Shown here: one piece after another, positions 9,990 through 19,728 of the stretch
Layout of the letters: every line of letters starts with the position of its first letter
Position numbering within the stretch: the stretch's first letter is position 1
Assembly (NCBI GenBank): GCA_043228905.1
Contig: JBHGNT010000015.1
Span: 18,290,001-18,354,000 of the forward strand
Reading direction: 5' to 3'
DNA from: Azolla caroliniana
Lineage: Eukaryota; Polypodiophyta
Length of the DNA: 64,000 nucleotides
Made by a program: the position numbers and the translations under genes
The notes under the pieces: model-generated
What the model saw: the letters and a program-made list of their open reading frames with translations, nothing else
Databases searched by the model: none
Told to the model about the DNA's origin: nothing

Positions 9990-12900
9990 ATGGCATCAAC
10001 ATCCGGCTCGTCAGAAATGAGTCTACGAAAGTTCGATGGATCGAACTTCAACTTCTGGAAGGAACAAATGCAGGACTATCTCATAGTCAAGGGGCAGATC
10101 GATCCCATCGAAAATGAAGAACCTCCAGAAGGATACAAACCAATTGAGTGGCAGAAGCTGGACAGAATCGTCCGCGCCACGATTCGGATGCACCTATCGG
10201 AATCGGTATACTTTACGGTGCAATCGTGTACAACAGCATTCGAACTGTGGAAAACACTGTCGGACACTTACGAAAAGAAGGTCGCCGCAACGAAGATGTT
10301 TCTGATCCGGCGCCTCTACAACCTGCGGATGAAAGAATCCGATTCGGTTCAAGCACACCTCAATGAGTACGAAAGCATCAGCTCCCAAATCTCATCTCAG
10401 GTGACGGCAATCGAGGATGAACTCAGAGCAATGATACTCATGAGCAGCCTTCCCTCATCATGGGAAACTTTCGTCACAACCGTGTGCAACGCGTCAACCA
10501 CGGCTGTTAAATACTCCGAAGTCACGAGCGCAATCCTGACCGAAGCAGCTCGGAGAAAGTCCTTCGCCAAAGACTCAACAGAAGACGCTTATGTAGTACA
10601 AGGTTCGACAGACCGATCGAACATACGAGGAAGAGATTCCTCACGACCGCCGAACAATCAGCGAAGACGGAGCCAGTCACGGGATAACCGAACCTGCAAC
10701 TACTGCAAGAAACCCGGACACATCAAAGCCGACTGCCGCGCACTCAAGAACAAGAACAACAAGAAGAGTGGCCGGCATGAGGAGGTCAACTACGTCAGCT
10801 TCTCAGCTGATGTGCTACCAGACGACCCGAATATACTATCAATCGAAAATCCAGTCGGATCAGAAGTTCTACTCACGACTGAAGAGTCGAGCACATGGCT
10901 CTTAGATTCGGGCGCGTCGTTTCACGTGACTCCTCATCGATCACAATTTCGGCAATATACGATCCGTCACTCCGACTCAGTTCGAGTCGGTAACTCGCAA
11001 CACTGCGACATCATCGGAATCGGCACAGTAGAGCTCAACCTTGCAGGTGGCTCAACACTTGTACTCCACAATGTCCGACATGTACCCGAGCTCTCAAGGC
11101 CATTGATCTCAGTCGGACAACTAGATGAAGACGGCATTCGTGCCGGTTTTTCTTCGGGAGGGTGGACACTCCACAGGGGGAACCTCCTGCTTGCTAGAGG
11201 ACCTAAGATACACTCATTGTATCCGCTACATGTTACGCTCAGAGAGGGTAACCTGTTTTTGGTGGATATTCCTGTGTCATCACTATGGCACCGAAGATTA
11301 GGACACCTCAGCAAGGCCGGCATCACGCACCTATCCAGAGCCGGGTACATCCCCAAACTCTCCTTCTCCGACCATCAATTCTGCGAGCATTGCCAGTATG
11401 GCAAACAAGTAGCCGCATCACACCCGACATCAGCACCAAAAGAAACGAGACCTCTCGATTTAGTCCATTCGGACGTCTGTGGCCCAATGCCGCATCAGTC
11501 TCTAGGCGGTGCCTCTTACTTCGTCAGTTTTATTGACGATTCGACTCGAAAGGTGTGGGCTTATCCGATTCGCACCAAAGATCGTGTCTTCTCGATCTTC
11601 TCAGATTGGCTCGCTATGGTAGAAAATCAAACCGACCGAAAGCTGAAATGCCTTCGGACAGACAATGGGGGAGAGTTCAAATCCGATGAATTCGTCAAAT
11701 TCTGCCGACAACGCGGCATCCGACGTGAATTTACGGCACCACACAGTCCGGAGCAAAACGGGATTGCAGAACGAATGAATCGGACGATCCAAGAAAGGAT
11801 AGTTTCCATGCTCCAACACTCCGGACTGTCGGATGGCTTCTGGGCAGAGGCTCTACTCACGGCAGTACACATAATCAATATGTCGCCAAGTAGACCTCTA
11901 GGACTTCAAATTCCTCAGGAACTATGGATCGGCAGTAAGCCGAATTACGACAAGCTGAGGATCTTCGGATGCGAGGCGTACGCCCTTATTCCGAAAGATG
12001 ATCGCCGAAAACTTGCACCTCGGTCCAGGAAATGCATTTTCCTTGGATATGGATCAGACGGCGAAATGGGATACCGACTCTGGGACCCCGAACGCAGACA
12101 AATCGTCCGAAGTTCGGACGTTGTGTTCAACGAGTCGGCTATGAACCCATCAGTCGAAAAACCAATCGAAGTCCGAAGGGTAACATTCTCCGATGTGCCG
12201 ACCCTTCAAGAAGGCCCCGCTCTCAACACACGGTCAGCTTCACGGGCAGCTGAACCTTATACTACCGACTCGGACAACTCTGACTCGGCACAGCCGAATG
12301 ATTCGGTTTCGGACCATCCGACCTCGATACCCGATGCGAACAGCCCAATCCTACTTCGACGATCCGAGAGACTGTCGCAACCTCCGGAGAGATATTCTCC
12401 TGGAATTTTCTTCACCGACGCCGGCGAACCGACGTCTTACGAAGAAGCATCGACATCTGTCGATTCAGCCACCTGGCATCTGGCGATGGAGTCGGAAATG
12501 CACTCCATTCGGGCGAACAAGACTTGGGATCTGGTCGAATTACCTAGGAACCGACGTGCTCTTCCTTGCAAGTGGGTTTATCGACTAAAAGAGACGTCAG
12601 ATTCGACCACCCCAAAGTACAAGGCCAGATTAGTTGCGAAGGGCTTCCGACAAGAATATGGCGTCGACTTCGACGAGATTTTTTCACCAGTGGTGAAAAT
12701 GACAACCCTTCGTCTTCTGCTCGGCGTCGTGGCAGCCGACAACTTGGAGCTGATTCAGCTAGATGTAAAAACAGCCTTCCTCCATGGTGATCTCGAGGAG
12801 GAAATTTATATGGAGCAGCCAAAAGGCTTCGTGGCAACTGGCCAAGAACATCTAGTCTGCCGACTCAGGAAGAGTCTATACGGCCTCAAACAGGCACCGC

Positions 12901-14003
12901 GACAATGGTACAAGAAGTTCGACGACTTCATCCAATCGATCGGCTTCTCAAAAAGCGATGAGGACCATTGTCTCTTCACCAACACAGCTCAAGATGGATC
13001 ACCCATCTTCCTCATCATTTACGTGGACGACATGCTGATCTCTGGACGCCACGCGGGCGAACTTGCCGATCTCGTTCGGCAACTGCGGTTGAAGTTTGCC
13101 ATGAAGGACCTCGGTCCGGCACGACACATCCTTGGCATGAAGATTAGTCGGCATCGCAATACACGACATCTTTTTTTGTCTCAGACCGACTATATCGGAC
13201 GTGTCTTGGAACGCTTCAACATGCAATCAGCCAAATCTGCTTCAACCCCACTCCCTATGAATCTTCGGCTCTCTCAGCGAGACTGCCCGACATCCGGTTC
13301 GGAGGGGGAAGATATGAAGTCGGTACCGTATGCACCGGCAGTCGGCTCCCTTATGTACCTGATGGTCGCGACACGGCCTGACATCTCTCATGCCGTAGGA
13401 GTCGTTAGCAGATTTATGCACAATCCTGGCCGATCGCATTGGAACGCAGTCAAGCATGTGTTCAGATATCTGGCTGGCACAAAAGATCACGGCATTCTTT
13501 TCTGTCCGAACCGAACCTCAGGCGTAGTCGGTTACACCGACTCGGACTTCGCCGGCTGTATAGACAGTCGGAAATCAACAACCGGATACTGCTTCAAATT
13601 CGGCAATGGAGCAATCTCGTGGAAGTCGAAACTTCAGGAGTGCACAGCGACCTCAACGACCGAAGCAGAATATGTAGCTGCGTCCGACGCAGCAAAAGAA
13701 GCTTTGTGGCTCGGTCGGCTGGCGCACACGTTTCGACAAGTCGAACATGACTCGGCTCCAGTTGTCTACAGCGACAGTCAAGGTGCTGTTGCCTTGTCGA
13801 AAAATCCGGTTCACCACAACGCCTCCAAACATATCGACGTTCGATATCACTTCGTTCGGGACTGCGTCATTTCAGGGAAAATCGGTCTAGAGAAAATATC
13901 CACAACCGACAATGTCGCAGATGGAATGACCAAGTGTCTTTCGGCAGACCGTTTTCGGTCTCTTCGGCATCAGATGGGCGTAACGACAAACCAGTCCGGT
14001 TAG
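9990..14003 (+). CDS. Intact copia gag-pol polyprotein, C2a (1337 aa)
   Basis: The start is the ATG at 9990; the codon before it is TTG, in the same frame. Domains: an N-terminal gag of the UBN2/DUF4219 kind (LRKFDGSNFNFWKEQMQDYL, residues 13-32); a CCHC knuckle CNYCKKPGHIKADC (236-249); a protease loop LLDSGASFHV (about 304-313); GAG-pre-integrase (LWHRRLGHLS ... CEHCQYGKQ); integrase with HSDVCGP, RTDNGGEF and NGIAERMNRT as D-D-E; RVT_2 with YVDDML; and RNase H with YTDSDFAG, STTEAEYVA, YSDSQGAV and KHIDVRYHFVRD. Length and order are those of a full copia polyprotein and nothing is broken. It encodes all protein functions for replication of the element. Confidence 0.97.
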   Translation: MASTSGSSEMSLRKFDGSNFNFWKEQMQDYLIVKGQIDPIENEEPPEGYKPIEWQKLDRIVRATIRMHLSESVYFTVQSCTTAFELWKTLSDTYEKKVAATKMFLIRRLYNLRMKESDSVQAHLNEYESISSQISSQVTAIEDELRAMILMSSLPSSWETFVTTVCNASTTAVKYSEVTSAILTEAARRKSFAKDSTEDAYVVQGSTDRSNIRGRDSSRPPNNQRRRSQSRDNRTCNYCKKPGHIKADCRALKNKNNKKSGRHEEVNYVSFSADVLPDDPNILSIENPVGSEVLLTTEESSTWLLDSGASFHVTPHRSQFRQYTIRHSDSVRVGNSQHCDIIGIGTVELNLAGGSTLVLHNVRHVPELSRPLISVGQLDEDGIRAGFSSGGWTLHRGNLLLARGPKIHSLYPLHVTLREGNLFLVDIPVSSLWHRRLGHLSKAGITHLSRAGYIPKLSFSDHQFCEHCQYGKQVAASHPTSAPKETRPLDLVHSDVCGPMPHQSLGGASYFVSFIDDSTRKVWAYPIRTKDRVFSIFSDWLAMVENQTDRKLKCLRTDNGGEFKSDEFVKFCRQRGIRREFTAPHSPEQNGIAERMNRTIQERIVSMLQHSGLSDGFWAEALLTAVHIINMSPSRPLGLQIPQELWIGSKPNYDKLRIFGCEAYALIPKDDRRKLAPRSRKCIFLGYGSDGEMGYRLWDPERRQIVRSSDVVFNESAMNPSVEKPIEVRRVTFSDVPTLQEGPALNTRSASRAAEPYTTDSDNSDSAQPNDSVSDHPTSIPDANSPILLRRSERLSQPPERYSPGIFFTDAGEPTSYEEASTSVDSATWHLAMESEMHSIRANKTWDLVELPRNRRALPCKWVYRLKETSDSTTPKYKARLVAKGFRQEYGVDFDEIFSPVVKMTTLRLLLGVVAADNLELIQLDVKTAFLHGDLEEEIYMEQPKGFVATGQEHLVCRLRKSLYGLKQAPRQWYKKFDDFIQSIGFSKSDEDHCLFTNTAQDGSPIFLIIYVDDMLISGRHAGELADLVRQLRLKFAMKDLGPARHILGMKISRHRNTRHLFLSQTDYIGRVLERFNMQSAKSASTPLPMNLRLSQRDCPTSGSEGEDMKSVPYAPAVGSLMYLMVATRPDISHAVGVVSRFMHNPGRSHWNAVKHVFRYLAGTKDHGILFCPNRTSGVVGYTDSDFAGCIDSRKSTTGYCFKFGNGAISWKSKLQECTATSTTEAEYVAASDAAKEALWLGRLAHTFRQVEHDSAPVVYSDSQGAVALSKNPVHHNASKHIDVRYHFVRDCVISGKIGLEKISTTDNVADGMTKCLSADRFRSLRHQMGVTTNQSG

Positions 14004-14183
14004 AGCCGGACACAGAGCAGGATGGTTCCCGACAACCGACATCAGTTCCTTAATGATCGGCTTCAACTGTTCCGACCCGACCAGTTCGGTCTTCTGCCTT
14101 CGGACCCTGCCGACTCGAACAAAGCTGATATGTCCGAGAACCTAAGTCTATACCTGTAACCTTAGATAACCCATGTATACGCC

Positions 14184-14196
14184 CATTACGGGGGAG
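14184..14196 (+). other. Polypurine tract of C2a
   Basis: CATTACGGGGGAG directly before the 3' LTR. The same sequence occurs in C2b at 20011-20023 (reverse complement). It primes plus-strand synthesis. Confidence 0.8.
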
Positions 14197-14365
14197 TGTC
14201 GAATACCTGTGTATAATGGACGTATTCACACCATCCCGTTTTGGCCATTTATGTAATTAGCATAAAGGGTAGTTGCCCTAAGTCGGTCACTATATATAGT
14301 GACCTTGTAACCTCTTTGTGAGGTTGGTTGTTGTATTGTTGCTTTATGAAATAAGAAACTCTTTT

Positions 14366-14412
<47 letters not shown>

Positions 14413-14498
14413 CAACGACCTACAGTCTGTCATACACAGGGAATAAACAGGAATCGAGTGCTTCAAGATCTTCCGCACAGACGACATTGCTTCCAACA
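14197..14498 (+). repeat. 3' LTR of C2a
   Basis: 302 bp, the same sequence as 9123-9434 except for a shorter CT tract and GTGT edges around it. Followed by the TSD AAGAG. Confidence 0.95.
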
Positions 14499-14503
14499 AA
14501 GAG

Positions 14504-14932
14504 CCCTCCACACCAATTCCGGAGACTTTGGCATTCGAGCCCGTGTGCAGAGCAACGTATTGAAGATTACGAAGGACAGCGAAGTGGAGGACCGACACGA
14601 GTGTTGGGAAGGAAGTGTGCCTTCGTGGGAAGGTACACAAAGGACGGAGCAAGAGGCGTGCATATGGTCGCTCGAGGACCAAAGGACGAGCATGCATTCG
14701 GAGGAGCCGCGGTGGGTGACCGACGATGGAGGTCAGATTGAGCCTACGAAGAGGCAAGCGCGAACTGAATAGGACGACAACCCGAAAGTTGACGTTTCGG
14801 GACTCATAGAGGCCAACACGACAACCGGGTATCGGAATGGTGGAGGACCCTGTTGATCACCGTCACCGAAAATCTCTCACCTTCTTTCCCTCTTGGCACA
14901 TTCCGGTGGATGTGTAGTTTGGTGGGGGTGGA
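14504..14932 (+). other. 3' interior of G2-a with polypurine tract
   Basis: This resumes G2-a after C2a. It has no convincing coding frame. It shares GGAGACTTTGG-containing repeat sequence with 8860-8880. It ends in a purine-rich tract GGTGGGGGTGGA (14921-14932) immediately before the LTR start TGTC, which is nearly the tract seen before the G3 LTR (25136-25147, reverse strand). Confidence 0.6.
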
Positions 14933-15674
14933 TGTCGTGAAGATTTTCGAATACGATGAGAAAACCTGATGGAATGGGCAAAGTCGTCGATGTGCAACAT
15001 GTGCACCTGTACACTAGGAAATGTATGTAAAATATAGGGGGGGTATTTATCCCACATTGTAAGGTCCTTCCCTCCTTGTGCTATAAAAGGAAGGGAGTGT
15101 CTCTTGTGAAAGGGTTGTTCATTTTGAGTTAGGAGGGTATACTGCTAGATCTAAGGTATGATAGTTTGTCTCTATTTCTTACTTTCTTTTAGGGTTTCTG
15201 TTAGGTCTTCTTCTTCGTCATCATGCGGGTGGAGTCTTTGTGTCTGTTAAGGGTTTAGTCTAGTTGAGAGCTCGTGTGCAAGACCCCGCTCGATGTGACG
15301 AGCCCGAGAGCTCCCTGATCGGCGACTTGGCAGCAGACCGTTATTGTAACCTAATCTACCTTTGACCGGCTCAAAGCCGGAGTTGTATCTTGCTCTTGTA
15401 TATATATAAGTGAAGTTTTGTGAATATGTGTCTATGTCGGTGTCTTTGGAGTTCTTTCTGTCCGGTTTTTGTAGATAGGAAGCGTGTGTCTCGTCAGTGT
15501 TGTGTGCGTGTCCTGTTTCCTCTCTCCTTCAGTTGCTCCTGGTACATATCCGGAAATGCTTTGGTTGGCGTTCTGGCCGGTCGCCGAAAACGGTGAAGCT
15601 CGACCTTCAATGCTCCGTCTCTCTCAGATCCAAGACCCCGGTGGTCCAACACATATCCGCATATTTCCGCGACA
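14933..15674 (+). repeat. 3' LTR of G2-a
   Basis: 742 bp, TGTCGTGAAG to CCGCGACA, with a TATA box near 15080 (GTGCTATAAAAGG). It is similar to the 5' LTR along its whole length but with many substitutions and indels, so G2-a is much older than the copia inside it. Confidence 0.85.
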
Positions 15675-16564
15675 ACGGTATTCGCATTCACCCTTGAAGC
15701 ATTTGGTTCCTCCATAACTTGCCTCTTTCTTTTCATGAGATCCAGGAGGAGATCGTGGAACTCTTTCTTTGCTATTCCGAGCAATTCTAGTAGAGAAAAC
15801 TCCACCCAACTCTCAAGGATTCTCTCTTCGAACACCTTCTTTAGGTCCGTCTGTTGTTTGATGTCGAAGGCGACTTTGAATGCCGAAGTCATTTTTTCTT
15901 TTCCTTTCCCTTCGCAACTCCAACTCTCTGGCGTCTTCGATGGTCCAGCCGCATCATCCATGCGTCGTCGTTTCTCATTTACATACCTTGTGTAATTGAC
16001 CTAAGGCATATACGTTATTCTTATCTACGGGGCACTCCCATCCCATAGCTTCTTGGATACCTTCTGTACTCCGGATTTCATCAAAGTCGGTTTTTCCTGA
16101 GATTTCTAACACCTCTGGTCAGAAAGACAACATCACTCTAGATGTTTCACCCACACGTATTCCGCGGTTGTCGCATAATTGCTTTTTGCTGTTGTCTCCT
16201 CGTCTAGGACCTTCTTCATGCCGCCTTTTCGGGAGCTCGGTCGGAGTGGCATCCGAGAGTCCATCGAATGGATCCGATTTCCTTCATAGTACAAGAGTCC
16301 CGCCGTAGAGCCTCCTTGTGCTCATCACAATCTTTCCGATCATGTTCGGTGCTATCGCACCACATGCATCGACGGTCCATATACTTGGAACTTGTGGGAC
16401 AGTCTTCTTACTTCTTCACCATCACGATTTTGAGATTCTCCATCTCCTTTAGCAACTGCTCCACCATGGTTGCATTGATTCCCTTCTCAGTCGTAGTCTC
16501 CCGAGCCCATGGTTGATGGTCTTCCAATCCAACTCTTGGTCTCGAAATTGGTTCCGAAACCCTC
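15675..16564 (-). pseudogene. Gypsy G2-b gag remnant with CCHC knuckle (right part of split element)
   Basis: On the minus strand there is a CCHC knuckle CMWCDSTEHDRKDC near 16370-16330, then several stops. From 15961 there is a readable stretch with KQQTDLKKVFEERILESW and LLGIAKKEFHDLLLDLMKRK. The latter is collinear with G3 gag (TTDLRKVLED, then a frame-shifted LGIAKKEFHD at about 28830). It ends at the G2-a TSD, across which the frame continues at 7133. The N-terminus is cut by the LTR at 16565. Confidence 0.7.
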
Positions 16565-17043
16565 TGTTGTTCACCTAAGTCGGCCTAAGTGGGAAAAGGT
16601 GGAAGAAAGGGAAGGATTGGACTCAGAATCATCCGTAGCATAATGATGAGGACGAATTGTTAAGATGAAGCATTTTTGAATGCTTGTAATGCTTCACGCG
16701 CCAAGCGTAACCGACCATGACCTGTATATAAAGGGCATGGAAAACTTGTAAAGGGTAGCTTAGATATTTGGGTAATCTCTGAAATATAGTCGTATTGTCT
16801 CTGATTTGTTGTGTCTTAGTGTTCTTCTTTACGTATTCTCTATGTCTAGTAATTGCGTAAGCGTGTCTGTGTAAAAGCAACACATTGTGCGAAGGAGATC
16901 GGTTGTAGCCGTCTCCCAAGGACCCTTTCCCCATACAGCAATTTGTGATAGACTGTATACGCTCTCCATTCTCTGCACTACAATCTCCTTCAGCCGTACC
17001 CCGAAGGACTGAGGGTAGGCCGTGTTAACCCTAGCCGGTAACA
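16565..17043 (+). repeat. 5' LTR of gypsy G1' (plus strand)
   Basis: TGTTGTTCACC to GGTAACA, 479 bp, with a TATA box TGTATATAAAGGGCATGG near 16723. The whole length aligns with 31186-31656. It is related at lower similarity to the G1 LTR (6010-6449). The leader that follows is homologous to that of G1, so this is a 5' LTR. There is no TSD partner at the right-hand LTR. Confidence 0.8.
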
Positions 17044-17096
17044 CTTTTGCCACGCCTGGTGATCTATGATTCTCACAACCGAACATAAGGGAATGG

Positions 17097-17370
17097 ATGT
17101 CTGGTCATCGACGCAACAGAGAACCAAATCGTCAGGATAGACCGCAGATTCGGTCAGTAACCCGAAGGGCAGAAGAACACGCTAGGCAAAAACCACGTCT
17201 CAACGACTGTTTTTTGACTCTCTCAGAAAATACACTTGAGTCAACGCTTACCGAGCAAAGCGGGACTAGGCAGGAGGTCCTATGCCCACTTCACCATTAT
17301 AGTGAAACCACCACCACATCACAAACCTCCCCACACCACGTCAGCGGTAGTTACCCCAGCACCAGTTAGT
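17097..17370 (+). pseudogene. gag N-terminal fragment of G1'
   Basis: 90 residues starting MSGHRRNREPNRQDRPQIRS, similar in sequence to the start of G1 gag (RRRPREPTRQDRP, RQAEERARQKPRLS). It lies 54 bp after the LTR, as in G1. The frame then ends and the capsid core is absent. Confidence 0.65.
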
Positions 17371-17489
17371 CTTGAGCGCTAACAATTGTCATAGTATTGG
17401 ATGAAAGCACGATAAGAAGATTAGTATAAAGGGAAGGAGGAATACAAAGCTGAAGAGAATTCGGTTCAAACTATCAAGAATCGTACTAG
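17371..17489. other. Unassigned sequence left of the solo LTR
   Basis: No frame is recognised. Together with 18098-18440 it forms one continuous pre-insertion sequence that carries a TATA box and heat-shock-type motif on the minus strand. It may be the far end of a further LTR. Confidence 0.3.
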
Positions 17490-17781
17490 TGTTAGGATTT
17501 CGGTTCCTCCGGATGCGATGATGAAGGCCCGATGAGAACCGGATGATGAGTACCCGGCAAGGAAGACCTGGTGAGAACCAGATGTTGCAGGCCCAGTGAG
17601 AACCTCTCACCAGATGAAGGGACATATATGTAAATATGTTTCCAGAGAGCCCACTGGGGCTATATTTGTAAATAGCCCTAAGTCATATTAGTATAAATAT
17701 GACCTAGGGCAAACTCTTGATCAGAGTTGTCATTTTTGTTGTATAGTGTTATTGAGTGTAACTGTTGTAGAGAGCATAACA

Positions 17782-17825
<44 letters not shown>

Positions 17826-18097
17826 GAGTAAGTCTCTGTTGTAACCGCCGCCAGGCGAAGATTGTGAGGACGAGGTCGTTGCCTTTGTTTCTTCATTGTA
17901 TTCTCCTCATATAGTGATAGTTTGGAGTCTGTGGGCTCCCATGGTTTTTCCCGTTTAGGGTTTTCCACGTTAACATCTTGTGCATTCTCTTCTGTTTATG
18001 TACTTACTTCCATTTCTCCATTTTTTACTGTGTTTGATTATCATTAAGTGATCTAATTCTCGGTTGTGGCCGAAGATTATTCCGCATATTCTCGTCA
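17490..18097 (+). repeat. Solo LTR of the C1 copia family, TSD ACTAG
   Basis: 608 bp from TGTTAGGATTTCGG to ATTCTCGTCA, flanked by perfect 5-bp duplications ACTAG (17485-17489 and 18098-18102). It contains a GA tract (about 17786-17822). It shares the TATAAATATGACCTAGGGCAAAC region and the CTCGGTTGTGGCC block with the C1 LTR. Confidence 0.92.
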
Positions 18098-18343
18098 ACT
18101 AGAGTCAAGGAGAATTAGTACTAAAGATAGAGGAGAAGAATGAGGATTAGTACTAAGAAGGGAAAGAGTGTGTGAGAACCACGAGAGAGAAGAGAGAGAC
18201 AAACAAACAAAGAAATAGAGAGTAGAGAGAGATAATGATGACAACAAGGAGTATATTATATTATATGAAGAAAGATACAAGAATAGCTAGGAGGCTTAAG
18301 ACTGACGTTGAACCGAATTGGTTTGGAATAATGCCTTATGCCT

Positions 18344-18395
18344 CTATTTATAGTGTTGTGAAGATTACTCTTTAAGTTTCTAGAATGTTCCAGAG
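18344..18395 (-). promoter_or_regulatory. Putative promoter: heat-shock-element-like motif plus TATA box
   Basis: On the minus strand GAACATTCTAGAA (18390-18378) is a perfect run of three alternating heat-shock modules (GAA-nn-TTC-nn-GAA). About 25 bp downstream lies CTATAAATAG (18353-18344). A pyrimidine-rich stretch follows, like an LTR leader. No coding sequence is tied to it. Function is inferred from motif spacing only. Confidence 0.4.
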
Positions 18396-18449
18396 TAATC
18401 TAGAACATATATGAATTAAACTAAATTTTTTTTTATTGTAATGCATTGT

Positions 18450-19094
18450 TTAATGGCAAGGGTTTCGCCCATGTAGCGCAAGGTCATGGGTTCGACTCCG
18501 TTCGGAGCCATACCATGCCATATCATGACACCGCGGTTTCCACGGCCAAATTCTTGTATGAGCACATTTGGTGCCATTTTGGTTGTCCTATCGAGCTCAT
18601 CAACGATCAAGGAAGCTATTTTTTGAATACGGTCATCCACGATCTCACTGAACATTATGCCGTAGTCTATAAGAAAAGCATGTCGTATTATCCACAGGCA
18701 AATGGTCTCGCGGAGTTGACAAATAAAACACTCTAGAATATCTTGAAAAAGATCGTCAACGACAACCACACGGATTGGGACACGAAGTTGCATAGCACCT
18801 TATGGGCATACCGCACTATCTTCAAAACCAGTGTCCAATCAACACCATTCTGGCTACCCTTAGGACTAGAAGCCGTAATGCCTATAGAGTTTCGAGTACC
18901 GAGTTCATGCATACAGGTCCATGAACACCTTTTAGAGAGATAGTCCGAACAAATCCGCTTACAGCAACTACTCGAACTGGGGGAAGACAGAGTCCACAAC
19001 ATGGCAATTTTGGAGCACAAGCAACGGTGGTGGAAGGCATTCGTGGACCGGCACTGTGGCACCAACGCGAAGTACTTTGAGATGGGGAAAGCGG
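18450..19094 (+). pseudogene. Gypsy integrase fragment, G1'
   Basis: From about 18535 the plus strand encodes the integrase core end: FLYEHIWCHFGCPIELINDQ, YYPQANGLAELTNKTL (the catalytic Glu region), LWAYRTIFKTSVQSTPFW and GLEAVMPIEF, then a C-terminal QQLLELGEDRVHN. This matches plant gypsy integrases. Two in-frame TAGs (18734, 18940) make it dead. It stops at 19094, where the G3 LTR starts with TGTC. It may belong to the same element as the LTR at 16565. Confidence 0.75.
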
Positions 19095-19728
19095 TGTCGC
19101 GTTGTTACGCGCATGCGTGGAGAACGAGGCGGGACCACCGGGGCCTCGGACCAAGAAATAACCGAATGAAGGGAGGGGAAGGACTCTTACGATGTAATTC
19201 ACACGCGCACAGACCCATAGAATCACAGGAATTGCAATTAGCTACAGAACGCCAGATGGAGAAAGAATGAACGTTTACGTATGTATATATAAATCAAGGT
19301 GTTACAACCGGCAAGCCGGCGAGTGATGGGCACCGACGCCTACGCACACACACACACACACAGAACGCGAGATGGAGACTCTGCCGGTAGCACTCGGGCG
19401 TCTCGCTGAGCAGAGTCAGCCTCCCAAAACCAGCACAGAACAATTAAAGGGGGGACGGAAAAGAGGAGAAGGGCTTGGTCCCTGTCCAGCAGCACTTCGT
19501 CCTCTACTAAAACGCGATATATTTTCCATACCTCTCCCTCTCTTTTATAGCCTAAGGAGAGAGGTCGTTACCATCTATCACATCATGTTTATTCCCTATC
19601 CTTTCGGACAAGGATACGGCTCGATTCTCTCCCTACTGAATGCGTGCTACTTAGGATTTCGCCTCAGGCGACTTGTACCTACCTACGGACTATACAACAA
19701 AACTTGTGCCCACGTGTAAGGGCTGGTT

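Larger units (their letters stand above)
9123..14498 (+). mobile_element. Complete copia element C2a, TSD AAGAG
   Basis: 5376 bp: LTR 9123-9434, PBS, leader, one uninterrupted gag-pol frame (9990-14003), PPT, LTR 14197-14498, flanked by AAGAG on both sides (9118-9122, 14499-14503). The LTRs look identical apart from the length and edges of their CT tract, so insertion was recent. All parts needed for transposition appear present. It sits inside G2-a. A sister copy, C2b, is at 19729-25081. Confidence 0.95.
7134..15674 (+). mobile_element. Non-autonomous gypsy-type LTR element G2-a, complete with TSD
   Basis: The ends are TGTC (7134) and GACA (15674), flanked by ACGG on both sides (7130-7133 and 15675-15678). 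LTRs are 7134-8429 (about 776 bp once the inserted solo LTR is removed) and 14933-15674 (742 bp). Without nested insertions, the interior is only about 1.1 kb: a gag fragment, tandem repeats and a polypurine tract. No protease, RT or integrase is present, so it needs enzymes in trans. The PPT-LTR junction is almost the same as that of G3, its likely helper type. It contains the complete copia C2a. Confidence 0.8.

Noticed and set aside
18450-18520. Possible functional tRNA gene
   Set aside because: A and B boxes can be read, but the T-stem and acceptor do not pair and no anticodon arm can be folded by eye. Kept only as a possible SINE or tRNA remnant.
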